Assembly: GCF_019263705.2 (NCBI RefSeq)
Contig: NZ_JADQDK010000001.1
Span: 806,001-870,000 of the forward strand
DNA: 64,000 bases
Direction of reading: 5' to 3'
Source of the DNA: Pseudonocardia abyssalis
GTDB taxonomy: Bacteria; Actinomycetota; Actinomycetes; Mycobacteriales; Pseudonocardiaceae
This document shows positions 1-9,664 of the stretch, one piece after another; within the stretch, counting starts at the first letter, position 1, and every line of letters starts with the position of its first letter. Both the position numbers and the translations under genes were made by a program. Under the pieces are notes generated by a model. The model was given only the letters and a program-made list of their open reading frames with translations. It ran no database searches and was not told the DNA's origin.

Positions 1-2
1 CG

Positions 3-1349
3 GGCGGCACGCTGCTCGCGATGACGGCGTTCACCGCGCCGCTCTCGATCGTCCCCGCGGTCGCGGGCGACCTGGGAGCCGGACCGGTCGCCACGTCCTG
101 GGTGCTCAGCTCCATGAGCCTCGGGCTGGCGATCGCGCTGCTCACCTCCGGCGCGATCGGTGACGAGGTCGGCAGACGCCGGGTGTTCGTCGCCGGGGCG
201 GCCCTGCTCGCGGTGGGCTCGATCGCCGGCGCCGCAGCCCCCGAACCGTGGACGTTCGTCGTGGGCCGGGTGCTGCAGGGCGTCGGTGCGGCGGCGGTGA
301 TCGCGTGCGGGCTCGCCCTGATCAGCCACACCTTCCCCGGGCCGGAGCGCGCCCGCGCCACCGGCATCTGGGGTGCCTGCATGGGGGCGGGGCCGGCGGT
401 GGGTCCGCTGCTCGGGTCGGTCCTCGACGCAGTGGCCAGCTGGCGCTGGGCCTACGCCGTCCTCGCGGTGCTCGGCGTCGTGCTGGCGGCGGCCGGGCGT
501 CGGCTCCTGACGGAGTCGCGGTCCGGTCGCGGCCGCCGCGTCGACGCCCCGGGTGCACTGTTCCTCGCCGTCGGCACGGGCCTGCTCCTGGCCGGGCTGA
601 CCGAGGGGCGCCGCGGCTGGACGAGCCCGCTCGCCCTGGGTCTGACCGTCGGCGCGGTCGTCGTGCTGGCGGCCTTCCTCCTCCACCAGACGCGGGCCCG
701 CGAGCCGATGCTGGAGCTGGGACTGTTCCGCAGGCCGGCGCTGGTCTCGGCCACGTTCGCCGCGTTCGTCACCGGCGCCACGATCATCGCGCTGATGTCG
801 TTCGTCGCGACGGTGCTGGAGAGCGGGATGGCCTACTCGGCGGTGGAGGCGTCGGTGCTCCTGCTCGCCTGGTCGGGAGTCGGCGCCGGCTGCTCGTTGC
901 TCGCCCGTCGCATCCCGCTGCGGGTCTCCGGGGCGCTGCGCCTCGCCGTCGGCCTCCTGACGATCGCGGCGGGGCTCGTCCCGCTCGCCGTCCTCACCAC
1001 CGGTGCCCCGGTCGGGCAGCTCGTCGCCGGGTTCGCCGTCGCGGGCGTCGGCACCGGACTGCTCAACGCCACGCTCGCCCGCGAGGCCGTGGCCGGCGTG
1101 CCCCCGACCAGTGCCGGGGCGGGGAGCGGTATCAACAACGCCGGCCGCTACATCGGCGCGGCGTTCGGCGTGACCGTGGTGACGGCGCTCGCGGTGCGCC
1201 CGGACGGCGGGGCGCTCGGGTTGGTGGCCGGGTGGAACGTCGCCGTGCTGGTCGGGATCGCGCTGTGCGTCGCCGCGGCGGTGGTGGTGCTGCTCCTGCA
1301 GCGCGCCGAGGAACGCCGCTCCGCGGCCGTCCCGGCTGCCGTCGTCTGA
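3..1349 (+). CDS. MFS drug exporter, DHA2-like (5' partial)
   Basis: Proton-coupled multidrug exporter of the major facilitator superfamily, probably of the 14-helix EmrB/QacA (DHA2) type. The reading frame is open from the window edge. The first in-frame ATG at 21 lies inside the first membrane helix (residues LLAMTAFTAPLSIVP), so the true start and roughly the first 15-20 residues lie upstream of the window. Motif A is visible as GDEVGRRRV after helix 2 and motif C as GPAVGPLLGSVL in helix 5. The rest is a run of hydrophobic Ala/Val/Leu helices ending in a short charged tail (QRAEERR). Substrate cannot be told from sequence. No partner gene is visible downstream; a GC-rich hairpin follows the stop. 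The family call is firm, the subfamily call fairly firm. Confidence 0.85.
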   Translation, partial: GGTLLAMTAFTAPLSIVPAVAGDLGAGPVATSWVLSSMSLGLAIALLTSGAIGDEVGRRRVFVAGAALLAVGSIAGAAAPEPWTFVVGRVLQGVGAAAVIACGLALISHTFPGPERARATGIWGACMGAGPAVGPLLGSVLDAVASWRWAYAVLAVLGVVLAAAGRRLLTESRSGRGRRVDAPGALFLAVGTGLLLAGLTEGRRGWTSPLALGLTVGAVVVLAAFLLHQTRAREPMLELGLFRRPALVSATFAAFVTGATIIALMSFVATVLESGMAYSAVEASVLLLAWSGVGAGCSLLARRIPLRVSGALRLAVGLLTIAAGLVPLAVLTTGAPVGQLVAGFAVAGVGTGLLNATLAREAVAGVPPTSAGAGSGINNAGRYIGAAFGVTVVTALAVRPDGGALGLVAGWNVAVLVGIALCVAAAVVVLLLQRAEERRSAAVPAAVV

Positions 1350-1383
1350 GGGGGCCCCACCACCACGAACCGGAAGGGTCCCT

Positions 1384-1399
1384 CGGGCGGGTCCGCCCG
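1384..1399. terminator. possible short hairpin after the MFS gene
   Basis: Seven-base inverted repeat CGGGCGG/CCGCCCG around a 2-nt centre, 35 nt past the MFS stop. There is no T-run, so termination is only a possibility. Confidence 0.25.
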
Positions 1400-1899
1400 C
1401 GCCGGCCCCTGTCGCCAACGTGCCGGCAGGGCCCGGGGACGAGGACCGTGTGCCGTCGGAGGTCTCCGCCTCTCCCTCCACCATCACGGCGATGGGTCCA
1501 CCACCGATCGGGGCTTCGGGAAGGGGGTCGGCGCTGCCGGCTCCGGCCCCGCCCGGGGTTCCGGCCGTCATCTCGGCGGCATGCGACTCGACGCCGAGAT
1601 GCTCGCTGTCCGTGGCCTCTGCCGTCAGCTCGTACGCGTCTTCGAGATGACCCGGCATCGCCGCCTGTGTCGCGGCGGAGGTCCGGCCCTCAGCGCGGTG
1701 ACGGTAGCCGGTACTCGCTCTGCCCGCCCCGGAGATCCTGCGCGCACCGTCGCCGCCACCGCGCACCTCTCGGGCGGGCGGACGGACTCCGGCCGGGGAA
1801 CCGGCCGAGCGACGGATCGGGACCCACGGCGCCCGCCGGAGACCTCACCCCTTCTCCCCATGCGCAGGTCGCGCCGGAGAAGTTCACCGCCCGCAGCCG
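1400..1899. other. gene-free stretch, 500 nt
   Basis: No gene can be supported here. Both strands are poor in stop codons, as expected for this GC content. A leftward frame from an ATG at 1658 gives a protein-like, acidic Ala/Gly-rich sequence but stays open far into the MFS gene with no sensible end. A rightward frame from 1581 (LDAEMLAVRGL) also has no family resemblance and runs on without a natural end. It may be the decayed remnant of a gene, but I recognise nothing in it. Confidence 0.5.
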
Positions 1900-2352
1900 C
1901 TACAGCACCGCGCCGTCGTCGTCCTCGCCCGGGCGCGGCGGGGACGGCCACAGCCGCAGGACCAGCCACCCGAGTCCGGCGGCCAGGGTGAGCAGCCCGA
2001 GCGGCATCCCGTAGGTCTCCGGCACCCCGACCCATCCCGGCGCGGTGACCAGGACGATCCCGAGGACCAGCAGCACCAGCCCGACGGCGGCGGGCGCGGC
2101 CAGGCGGGGCAGCGGCGGGGGCTCCGGGGGGATGAAGTGCTCGTCCTCGGGGCGGCCCGGCGGCCGGACGACGGTCGGCGGGGCGGGCGGCACGCGCTCG
2201 GCGGGGTCACGGGGGACGACGGGAACGGCGGCGGCCGGCTCCTCGTCGGGCCAGCGCGGCACCTCGCCCTCCCGGCGCCAGCCCGCGACGATGGCATCGA
2301 AGTCGTCGACCCCGCCGTCGGGGTGCGGACGCTCGTCCGGATCGCCGCCCAC
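1900..2352 (-). CDS. small membrane protein, Pro-rich cytoplasmic N-terminus
   Basis: Protein of about 150 residues of unknown function. The N-terminal half is charged and proline-rich (GGDPDERPHPD, then EPAAAVPVVPRDPAERVPPAPP), followed by two hydrophobic segments separated by a short loop (AAPAAVGLVLLVLGIVLV and GMPLGLLTLAAGLGWLVL) and a short acidic tail (GEDDDGAVL). I chose the GTG start at 2352 because GAGGAG sits about 7 nt upstream on that strand; an ATG 27 nt further out lacks this. It is divergent from the PlsC-like gene, sharing about 160 nt of upstream DNA. Small two-helix proteins of this kind are common in actinobacteria, but I can assign no family or role. Confidence 0.7.
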   Translation of the reverse strand: MGGDPDERPHPDGGVDDFDAIVAGWRREGEVPRWPDEEPAAAVPVVPRDPAERVPPAPPTVVRPPGRPEDEHFIPPEPPPLPRLAAPAAVGLVLLVLGIVLVTAPGWVGVPETYGMPLGLLTLAAGLGWLVLRLWPSPPRPGEDDDGAVL

Positions 2353-2473
2353 CTGAACTCCTCGCCACCGCACCGACACCGCCGCGCGACGGTCCCGGCC
2401 ATCCTGACACGCCCGCGCGGCCGCGGGAACCGATGTGGGTCACGGCCCGTTGTCGCGGCGCCCGCCCCGTCCG

Positions 2474-2479
2474 TAGGCT
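2474..2479 (+). promoter_or_regulatory. -10 element for the acyltransferase gene
   Basis: TAGGCT matches the -10 form used several times in this window. It predicts a transcript start near 2486 and a short 5' leader that contains AAGGGGG (2496-2502), the likely ribosome binding site for the GTG at 2512. No clear -35 is seen. Confidence 0.45.
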
Positions 2480-2511
2480 GACGTCCGTCGCGGTGAAGGG
2501 GGCACGCCCAG

Positions 2512-3252
2512 GTGCTGTACTGGTGGTCCAAGTTCGTGTTCCTCGGTCCGCTGTTGCGGCTGTTCTGCCGCCCCACCATCGAGGGGCTCGAGCACATCCC
2601 GGCGCGCGGTGGAGCGATCCTCGCGAGCAACCACCTCGCCGTCGTGGACTCCTTCCTGCTGCCCCTGCTGGTGCCGCGGCGGATCACGTTCCCCGCGAAG
2701 TCGGAGTACTTCACCAAGCCCGGCCTGATCGGACGCCTGCAGAAGGCGTTCTTCACCGGCGTCGGCCAGATCCCGATCGACCGCTCCGGCGGGTCCGCGG
2801 CCCGCGACGCGATGGACACCGCGGTCCGTGTGCTCCGCGAGGGACGGCTGCTCGGCATCTACCCCGAGGGCACGCGCTCGCCCGACGGGCGGCTCTACAA
2901 GGGCAAGACCGGTGTCGCCCGCATGACGCTGGAGGCCGACGTACCCGTCGTGCCGGTCGCGATGATCGGCACCGACAAGGTCAACCCGATCGGGTCGCGC
3001 ATGTGGCGCCCGTACAAGGTGCACATCCGGGTCGGTGAGCCGCTCGACTTCAGCCGCTACGCCGGCATGGAGGGCGACCGGTTCATCGAGCGGTCGATGA
3101 CCGACGAGATCATGTACGCGCTCATGGAGCTCTCCGAGCAGACCTACGTCGACATGTACGCGGCGTCGGTGAAGGAGCGGGCGGCGAAGGCCGAGGCGGA
3201 CAAGCAGCCGCGGCCGGCCCCGCCGACGATCCCCGACACCCGGGCCTCCTGA
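2512..3252 (+). CDS. 1-acyl-sn-glycerol-3-phosphate acyltransferase (PlsC family)
   Basis: Membrane-associated acyltransferase expected to acylate lysophosphatidate or a related lysolipid to make phospholipid precursors. The catalytic block I HX4D is NHLAVVD (His41, Asp46); block III is YPEGTRSPDG (about 118-126), which binds the glycerol phosphate. Block II-like GQIPIDRSGG (about 85-94) and block IV-like VPVVPVAMIGT follow. At 246 residues it has the normal family length. The GTG start has AAGGGGG 9 nt upstream. The tail (KERAAKAEADKQPRPAPP) is Lys/Ala/Pro-rich and probably disordered. Position beside RNase AS and DAHP synthase matches Rv2182c. Exact acyl acceptor is not resolved by sequence. 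Confidence 0.9.
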   Translation: MLYWWSKFVFLGPLLRLFCRPTIEGLEHIPARGGAILASNHLAVVDSFLLPLLVPRRITFPAKSEYFTKPGLIGRLQKAFFTGVGQIPIDRSGGSAARDAMDTAVRVLREGRLLGIYPEGTRSPDGRLYKGKTGVARMTLEADVPVVPVAMIGTDKVNPIGSRMWRPYKVHIRVGEPLDFSRYAGMEGDRFIERSMTDEIMYALMELSEQTYVDMYAASVKERAAKAEADKQPRPAPPTIPDTRAS

Positions 3253-3259
3253 GCGGTCC

Positions 3260-5503
3260 TCAGGCCTGGCCCGCCGCCCCGTCGTACACCTCGTGGCGGC
3301 CCTTGCCGCGCAGCTTCGCCTCGTACATCGCGCGGTCGGCGTCGCTCAGCGCCTGCTCGGGGGAGTCGCCGGAGCGGGCGAAGGTCATCCCGATGCTGAC
3401 GGTGACGCGGTGCTCCACCCCGTCGACGACGACCGGCTCGGCCAGCGCGGTGATGATCCGCCGCGCGATCGCCCGTGCCTGGCTCCGCACCTCCGCCGCG
3501 CCGTCACCGCCGCCGTGGTCGACGGCGCGCAGGGCCGGGTCCAGCACGGCGACGAACTCGTCCCCGCCGACGCGGGCGACCGTGTCCTGGGGTCGCAGCA
3601 CGGTCGTCAGGCGGGTGGCGGTGGCGCAGAGCACCGCGTCTCCGACGGCGTGGCCCGCCGTGTCGTTGACGACCTTGAAGCCGTCGAGGTCGCAGTAGAG
3701 GACCGGCACGAGGCCGGTGGTGCGGGCGGTCCGGTGCAGCGCGGTGGCCAGCCGGTCGGTGAGCAGGCGCCGGTTCGGCAACCCGGTCAGCGGGTCGTGC
3801 AGGGCCTCCGCGGCGAGGCGCTCCTCCAGCTCGACGTTCTCGGTGATGTCGCGGACCACCCCGAGCAGCCGGGTGACCGCGCCGGAGGCGTCGCGGGCGA
3901 ACGGCGTGACCCGCCGCGACACCCAGCGGTAGCGGCCGTCGGCGTCGCGGATGCGCAGCCGGACCTTGCGCACGGCGCCGTCGGGCAGGGCGCGCGCGGC
4001 CTCGTCGGCATCGATCATGCGGGTGGCGTCGTCGGGGTGCACGCGGTCCCGGCAGTGGTCGCTGCCCATCGCGACGAGCTCGGGCGGGGACTGTCCGGGG
4101 CGGCGGGAGGCCGGCCGGGACAGCCACACGGTCTCGCGGTCGACCGGGTCGAAGATGAACAGCGTATCCGGGCTGACGGCCAGCACGGCCTCCCGGAACG
4201 CCAGGCTCTCCCGCAGCCGGACCTGCACGGCGCGCTCCGCGGTGACGTCGGCGAACGCCGCGACGGCGCCGAGCAGCCTGCCGTCGTCGTCGAGGATGGG
4301 ACGCGCCATCGCGACGACCTCCGTGGGCGGACCCCCGTCGGGTTCGATCCGCAGCGACAGGTCGGTGAGCTCCTCACCGCGCAGCGCCCGCCGCAGCGGG
4401 GTGCGGTCGGCCGGTACCGGTACCCCGTCCTCGGTGACGCGCAGGTCGAGCGCCAGGCGGTCGGCGTCGACCTCCACCCCGTCCCCGACGCCGGTGGCGA
4501 GCCGGTGCGCGCGGTTGCGCACGACGACCCGCCCCTGTGCGTCACACGCCAGCACCCCGGCGTTGACGACCTCGAGCACGGCCCGGTCGAACCGGCGCTG
4601 CTCGGCGAGCCGGGCCAGCGCCGACTCGCGCTGCGCCACGGAGATCGCGAGTGCCAGCACGACGAGCGCGCAGGACCCGATGAACAGCTGCAGCAGGGTG
4701 CCGGCGACGACCGGCGTGAGCTCCCTGCCCGCCTGCGCGAACGGCCCACCGCCCCGGCCGCCCAGCACCGCGGCGAGCACGGCGACGGCGACGAGCTGGG
4801 CCGAGGCCGCCCGGACGCCCAGTCGCAGCCCGGTGCCGACGAGTGCCGCGACGGCGAGGTAGGCGAGCGGGAGCGTCTGTCCCGGGGCGAAGACGACGGC
4901 GGACACGCCGATCACCAGCGTCCACAGCGCCACCGTCTCGACCCGGCGCGCCGTCGCGGGCCGCCGCGGCACCCGCATCACCGCAGGCACCAGCACGACG
5001 ATCGCGGCGCCGTGGGCGGTGGCGACGGCCGACCAGGACGCCCACGGGTCGGCGACGGTCAGCCCGGCGACGGCGAGCGCCGCGCCGGTCGCGGCCAGCA
5101 CCGCCCCCGCGGCGGCCGCGCAGAAGAGCCGGCCCAGCTGCGGCAGCGTCCCCAGCTCGGGCCGGCCGTCCCGGGCGAGGATCCGGGCGGCGAGTGCCGC
5201 TTCGGCGACGTTGCCCGCGGTGAAGCACAGCGAGAGCAGCAGCGACCGGCCGGCGGCGAGGTTGCCGGCCAGGGTCGCCACGGTGACGGCCAGCAGGACG
5301 GCACCGCGCCTGCGGCCGGTCGTGCAGACCACCGCGGCGACGCCCACGCCCGCCGCGGGCCACCACGCCGCCACCCCGGACCCCTCGGGGCGCAGCAGCG
5401 CGGCGGCCACGGCCAGCACGAAGACCACGGCCCCCGCGACGGGCGGTGAGCCGACGAGTGCGGCGACCCGTGCCTCGGCACGGGGTGGCGATGGTCCGGC
5501 CAT
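3260..5503 (-). CDS. diguanylate cyclase, MASE1-PAS-PAS-GGDEF
   Basis: Membrane-bound sensor that makes cyclic di-GMP from two GTP. The first 300 or so residues are a row of hydrophobic helices of MASE1 type (AAWWPAAGVGVAAVVC near the start). Two PAS-like domains follow: one begins near the ALARLAEQRRFDRAVLEVVNAG segment, the second is a PAS_3 type containing HPDD and RYRWVSRRVTPF. The GGDEF domain runs from about residue 565 to the end, with LPNRR, DLDGFKVVND and an intact RVGGDEF near residue 645. RPQD lies exactly five residues before GGDEF, so the inhibitory product-binding I-site (RxxD) is present. There is no EAL or HD-GYP domain, so it should only synthesise c-di-GMP. It ends 7 nt from the convergent acyltransferase gene and is divergent from RNase AS. 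The ligand for the sensor part is unknown. Confidence 0.92.
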   Translation of the reverse strand: MAGPSPPRAEARVAALVGSPPVAGAVVFVLAVAAALLRPEGSGVAAWWPAAGVGVAAVVCTTGRRRGAVLLAVTVATLAGNLAAGRSLLLSLCFTAGNVAEAALAARILARDGRPELGTLPQLGRLFCAAAAGAVLAATGAALAVAGLTVADPWASWSAVATAHGAAIVVLVPAVMRVPRRPATARRVETVALWTLVIGVSAVVFAPGQTLPLAYLAVAALVGTGLRLGVRAASAQLVAVAVLAAVLGGRGGGPFAQAGRELTPVVAGTLLQLFIGSCALVVLALAISVAQRESALARLAEQRRFDRAVLEVVNAGVLACDAQGRVVVRNRAHRLATGVGDGVEVDADRLALDLRVTEDGVPVPADRTPLRRALRGEELTDLSLRIEPDGGPPTEVVAMARPILDDDGRLLGAVAAFADVTAERAVQVRLRESLAFREAVLAVSPDTLFIFDPVDRETVWLSRPASRRPGQSPPELVAMGSDHCRDRVHPDDATRMIDADEAARALPDGAVRKVRLRIRDADGRYRWVSRRVTPFARDASGAVTRLLGVVRDITENVELEERLAAEALHDPLTGLPNRRLLTDRLATALHRTARTTGLVPVLYCDLDGFKVVNDTAGHAVGDAVLCATATRLTTVLRPQDTVARVGGDEFVAVLDPALRAVDHGGGDGAAEVRSQARAIARRIITALAEPVVVDGVEHRVTVSIGMTFARSGDSPEQALSDADRAMYEAKLRGKGRHEVYDGAAGQA

Positions 5504-5618
5504 GGGCCCCCCGAGGTCCGTGCGGGCATCGGCGGCTGCGCGACCCGGTTCTCCTCTGCTGCCATCGGCGGGGCGTCCGTTTCGTTAGCGGGGCCGGTGC
5601 GGGGGAGCGACCGGCGGT

Positions 5619-5650
5619 CCGCCGGGTGCGCCGGACCGCGCACCCGGCGG
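5619..5650. promoter_or_regulatory. 12-bp perfect palindrome abutting the RNase AS -10
   Basis: CCGCCGGGTGCG, an 8-nt centre, then its exact reverse complement. It ends 1 nt before the TAACCT -10 box at 5652, so it covers the -35 and spacer of a leaderless promoter and cannot form a hairpin in that transcript. Best read as a DNA operator, possibly also affecting the divergent diguanylate cyclase gene. Confidence 0.45.
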
Positions 5651-5651
5651 C

Positions 5652-5657
5652 TAACCT
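5652..5657 (+). promoter_or_regulatory. -10 element, leaderless start of RNase AS
   Basis: TAACCT followed by 6 nt and then the GTG start at 5664. The transcript should begin at or within a base or two of the start codon, and no Shine-Dalgarno sequence is present, so the mRNA is predicted to be leaderless. Confidence 0.5.
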
Positions 5658-5663
5658 CGGGCC

Positions 5664-6155
5664 GTGCGTTTCTTCTACGACTGCGAGTTCATCGAGGACG
5701 GCACCACGATCGACCTGGTCTCCATCGGGGTCGTCGGGGAGGACGGACGCGAGTTCTACGCGGTCTCCACGGAGTTCGACCCCTCGCGCGCGGGCGCCTG
5801 GGTGCGGGCCAACGTGCTGCCCAAGCTGCCCTCGCCCGCCGACCCGTCGTGGCGCTCCCGGTCCCGGCTGCGATCCGACCTGCTCGAGTTCATCACCGAG
5901 CCGGGGGGTGACATCGAGCTGTGGGCGTGGATCGCCGCGTACGACCACGTCGCGCTGTGTCAGCTCTGGGGGGCGATGCCCGCCCTACCGCGCGCGCTGC
6001 CCCGGTTCACCCGCGAGCTGCGCCAGCGCTGGGAGGACTCCGGCCGCCCGCCGCTGCCGTCGCCCACCGCCGACGCCCACGACGCGCTCGCCGACGCGCG
6101 GCTGAACCTGCGCCGGTGGGAGGCGATCGAGTCGGCGGTGGCCGCGCGGCCCTGA
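5664..6155 (+). CDS. polyadenylate-specific 3'-exoribonuclease RNase AS
   Basis: DEDDh-family 3'-5' exoribonuclease equivalent to Rv2179c, which trims adenylated RNA tails using two metal ions. The start MRFFYDCEFIEDG carries the first metal ligands Asp6 and Glu8. Asp94 (AAYDHVAL) fits the second motif, and His139 with Asp144 (HDALAD) the third, giving the full DEDDh set. Length of 163 residues is normal. The GTG start follows a -10 box at 6-nt distance, so translation is probably leaderless. A small GPGG-motif membrane gene is convergent 17 nt downstream. RNase AS beside the DAHP synthase gene is conserved with M. tuberculosis. Confidence 0.92.
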   Translation: MRFFYDCEFIEDGTTIDLVSIGVVGEDGREFYAVSTEFDPSRAGAWVRANVLPKLPSPADPSWRSRSRLRSDLLEFITEPGGDIELWAWIAAYDHVALCQLWGAMPALPRALPRFTRELRQRWEDSGRPPLPSPTADAHDALADARLNLRRWEAIESAVAARP

Positions 6156-6172
6156 GCCACCGCCGACCCCGG

Positions 6173-6316
6173 TCACGTGAAGATGCTGACCCCGCCCGGC
6201 CCGACGAGCAGCCCGACCACGATGAGCACGATGCCCCACACGAGCTGCTTACGGACTATGGCGAGAACGCCGGCGATGACGAGGACGACCGCGAGGATCC
6301 ACAGGATGGTTGCCAT
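6173..6316 (-). CDS. GPGG-motif small membrane protein
   Basis: Forty-seven-residue protein made of two hydrophobic helices (MATILWILAVVLVIAGVLAI and WGIVLIVVGLLVG) separated by VRKQL and ending in GPGGVSIFT. The GPGG ending defines a family of actinobacterial micro-proteins of unknown function. I start it at the ATG at 6316, with GGGGAA upstream; a longer frame out to 6442 would add a basic, unrelated N-terminus. It is convergent with RNase AS and divergent from the DAHP synthase gene. No function is known to me beyond membrane localisation. Confidence 0.75.
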   Translation of the reverse strand: MATILWILAVVLVIAGVLAIVRKQLVWGIVLIVVGLLVGPGGVSIFT

Positions 6317-6381
6317 GAGGAGATGTTCCCCGTGGGATCCACTGTGGAACCGGTCCGTCCGGGCGACGGCCGTCCGGGTGA

Positions 6382-7848
<1,467 letters not shown>

Positions 7849-7852
7849 GCCC

Positions 7853-9586
7853 TCAGAGGGTGTCCAGGACGACCTGGGTGCCCGCCTCGACGACCGAGCC
7901 CGCGGCCGGGGTCTGACCGATCACCGTGGGGTTCTCGTTGAGCTGGAACGGCAGCGTCGACTGGACCACGGTGCTCAGGCCGAGCTCGGAGAGCAGGGCC
8001 TGGGCGGCGTTCGCGGTCTGGCCGACGACGAGCGGCACCGACACCCGCTGCGGCGCGGGGGGTGGCTCGACACCGCGGCTGACGACGAGGGTGACCGGCC
8101 CGCCGATCTCGACCGGTTGCCCGGCCGCGGGCTCGGTGCGGATGACCGTGCCCTCGGGCACCGTCTCGTCGAACTCGGCGTCGCCGCTGCTGCGGGTGGG
8201 GGTCAGCCCGGCGTCGCGCACGAGCTGCTCGGCCGCGGTCACGTCGGTACCGGCGTCGACGAGGGGCACCACCGGGCGCCCCGTCGACACCGTCAGCGTC
8301 ACGACCTCGCCGCGCAGCAGCCGCGACCCGACGGGCGGGTCGGCGGCGAGGACCGCGCCTGCGGGCGCCGCGTTGTCGAAGGTCTCCGTGGCGGGGCCGA
8401 TGACCAGGTCGTAGTCGCCGAGCAGCTCCGCGGCCGCGGACTGTTGCACGCCGACCAGCGACGGCACCTCGGTCCACCGCCCGGTGCCCAGCCACCACGC
8501 CACCGCGCCGACCGCCAGCGCGATCACCAGCACCACCGCGACGCCGATCCCGAAGAACCGGCGGCTGCGCCGGCGGGCGTGGACGTGGTCGGGCGGGCCG
8601 GGGAGGTCCGTGGAGGTGGGCGGCGGTCCGGTGGCTCCGCCGGGCAGGGCCTGGGTGCCGCGCGGGACGCGGCCCACCACGGGCTGGGTGTCCTCGACGG
8701 TGACCGGCGGCGGTGCGGGGACCGGTACCTGCACCCGCGGCACCTCGAGGCGGTGCGCGACGTGCCGCAGCTCCGCGAGCAGGGCACCCGCGTCGGCCGG
8801 GCGGGCGGCGGGATCGCGGTCGGTGGCGCGCAGCACGAGCGCGTCGAGCTCGGGCGGGACGTCCCCCGCGATCAGCGACGGCGCCGGCACCCGGTCGTTG
8901 ACGTGCCGGAACGCCACCGAGATCGCGGTCTCGCCGGTGAACGGCGGCGTGCCGGTGAGCAGCTCGTAGAGCAGGATCCCGGCGGCGTAGACGTCGCTGC
9001 GGGCGTCGGCGGTGCCGGTGGCGACCTGCTCGGGGGACAGGTAGGCGACCGTGCCCATGATCGTGCCGACGTGGCTCGCGCCCGCCTGGGCGGCCGCGAC
9101 GACCAGCCCGAAGTCGGCGACCTTGACCTCGCCGGTGTAGCTGATCAGCACGTTCTCCGGCTTGACGTCGCGGTGCACCAGCCCGAGCCGGTGCGCCTCC
9201 GCGAGCCCGGACAGCACCCGGTCCATGACGGCGACCGCGGCCGGGACGCCGAGCTGTCCGCGCACCCGCAGCACGTCGCGCAGGGTGGCGCCCTCGACGA
9301 GCTCCATCACCAGGAACAGGACGGGTTCGGGGCCGTGCCGGTCGTCGCCCTGGTCGAAGACGTCGACGACGGCGGGGTGGTCGATCCGGGCCGCGGACCG
9401 GGCCTCGCGCTCGAACCGGGTGCGGAACGCCGGGTCGGCGGCCAGTCGCGGCTCCATCACCTTGATCGCGACGGGCCGGTCGAGGCGCGTGTCGGTGCCC
9501 CGGTACACGGTGGACATGCCCCCGCGGGCGATCACCGGACCGAGCCGGTAGCGCGCGTCGAGCAGCGCGGCGGGCGGGGCGTTCAC
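7853..9586 (-). CDS. pknL: Ser/Thr protein kinase, PknL-like, with three PASTA repeats
   Basis: Transmembrane eukaryotic-type kinase. The kinase domain (about residues 13-270) has the glycine loop IARGGMSTVYRG, VAIKV (Lys42), HRDVKPEN (Asp140), DFG (158-160) and GTVAYLSPEQ. A linker leads to one membrane helix near 343-365 (FGIGVAVVLVIALAVGAVAWW). The outside part holds three PASTA units beginning VPSLVGVQQ, VPLVDAGTD and VPLVVGQTA; PASTA domains bind muropeptides or lipid II in relatives. Position between the DAHP synthase gene and the divergent Rv2175c-like gene identifies it with PknL, although the M. tuberculosis PknL has no PASTA region. The GTG start at 9586 opens the N-terminal sequence MNAPPAALLDARYRL. 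Likely links cell-wall state to the adjacent DNA-binding protein. Confidence 0.93.
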   Translation of the reverse strand: MNAPPAALLDARYRLGPVIARGGMSTVYRGTDTRLDRPVAIKVMEPRLAADPAFRTRFEREARSAARIDHPAVVDVFDQGDDRHGPEPVLFLVMELVEGATLRDVLRVRGQLGVPAAVAVMDRVLSGLAEAHRLGLVHRDVKPENVLISYTGEVKVADFGLVVAAAQAGASHVGTIMGTVAYLSPEQVATGTADARSDVYAAGILLYELLTGTPPFTGETAISVAFRHVNDRVPAPSLIAGDVPPELDALVLRATDRDPAARPADAGALLAELRHVAHRLEVPRVQVPVPAPPPVTVEDTQPVVGRVPRGTQALPGGATGPPPTSTDLPGPPDHVHARRRSRRFFGIGVAVVLVIALAVGAVAWWLGTGRWTEVPSLVGVQQSAAAELLGDYDLVIGPATETFDNAAPAGAVLAADPPVGSRLLRGEVVTLTVSTGRPVVPLVDAGTDVTAAEQLVRDAGLTPTRSSGDAEFDETVPEGTVIRTEPAAGQPVEIGGPVTLVVSRGVEPPPAPQRVSVPLVVGQTANAAQALLSELGLSTVVQSTLPFQLNENPTVIGQTPAAGSVVEAGTQVVLDTL

Positions 9587-9651
9587 GACCCCGACCGTAC
9601 CGGCCGGGCTCCCACGGCACGGACCAGGCGCGGGGAACCCGCGAGGTGTGG

Positions 9652-9657
9652 CATCCT
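9652..9657 (+). promoter_or_regulatory. -10 element, leaderless start of Rv2175c-like gene
   Basis: CATCCT, 7 nt, then GTG at 9665, with no ribosome binding site between. It lies in the 78-nt divergent region shared with the kinase gene. Confidence 0.4.
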
Positions 9658-9664
9658 GCCCACC

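Noticed and set aside
248..2014. Rightward 588-codon frame overlapping the MFS gene
   Set aside because: Arg/Pro-rich +1 shadow of the transporter continuing into the gene-free stretch.
3293..5449. Rightward 718-codon frame opposite the diguanylate cyclase
   Set aside because: Arg/Gly/His-rich shadow with no motifs; the opposite strand has intact MASE1, PAS and GGDEF domains.
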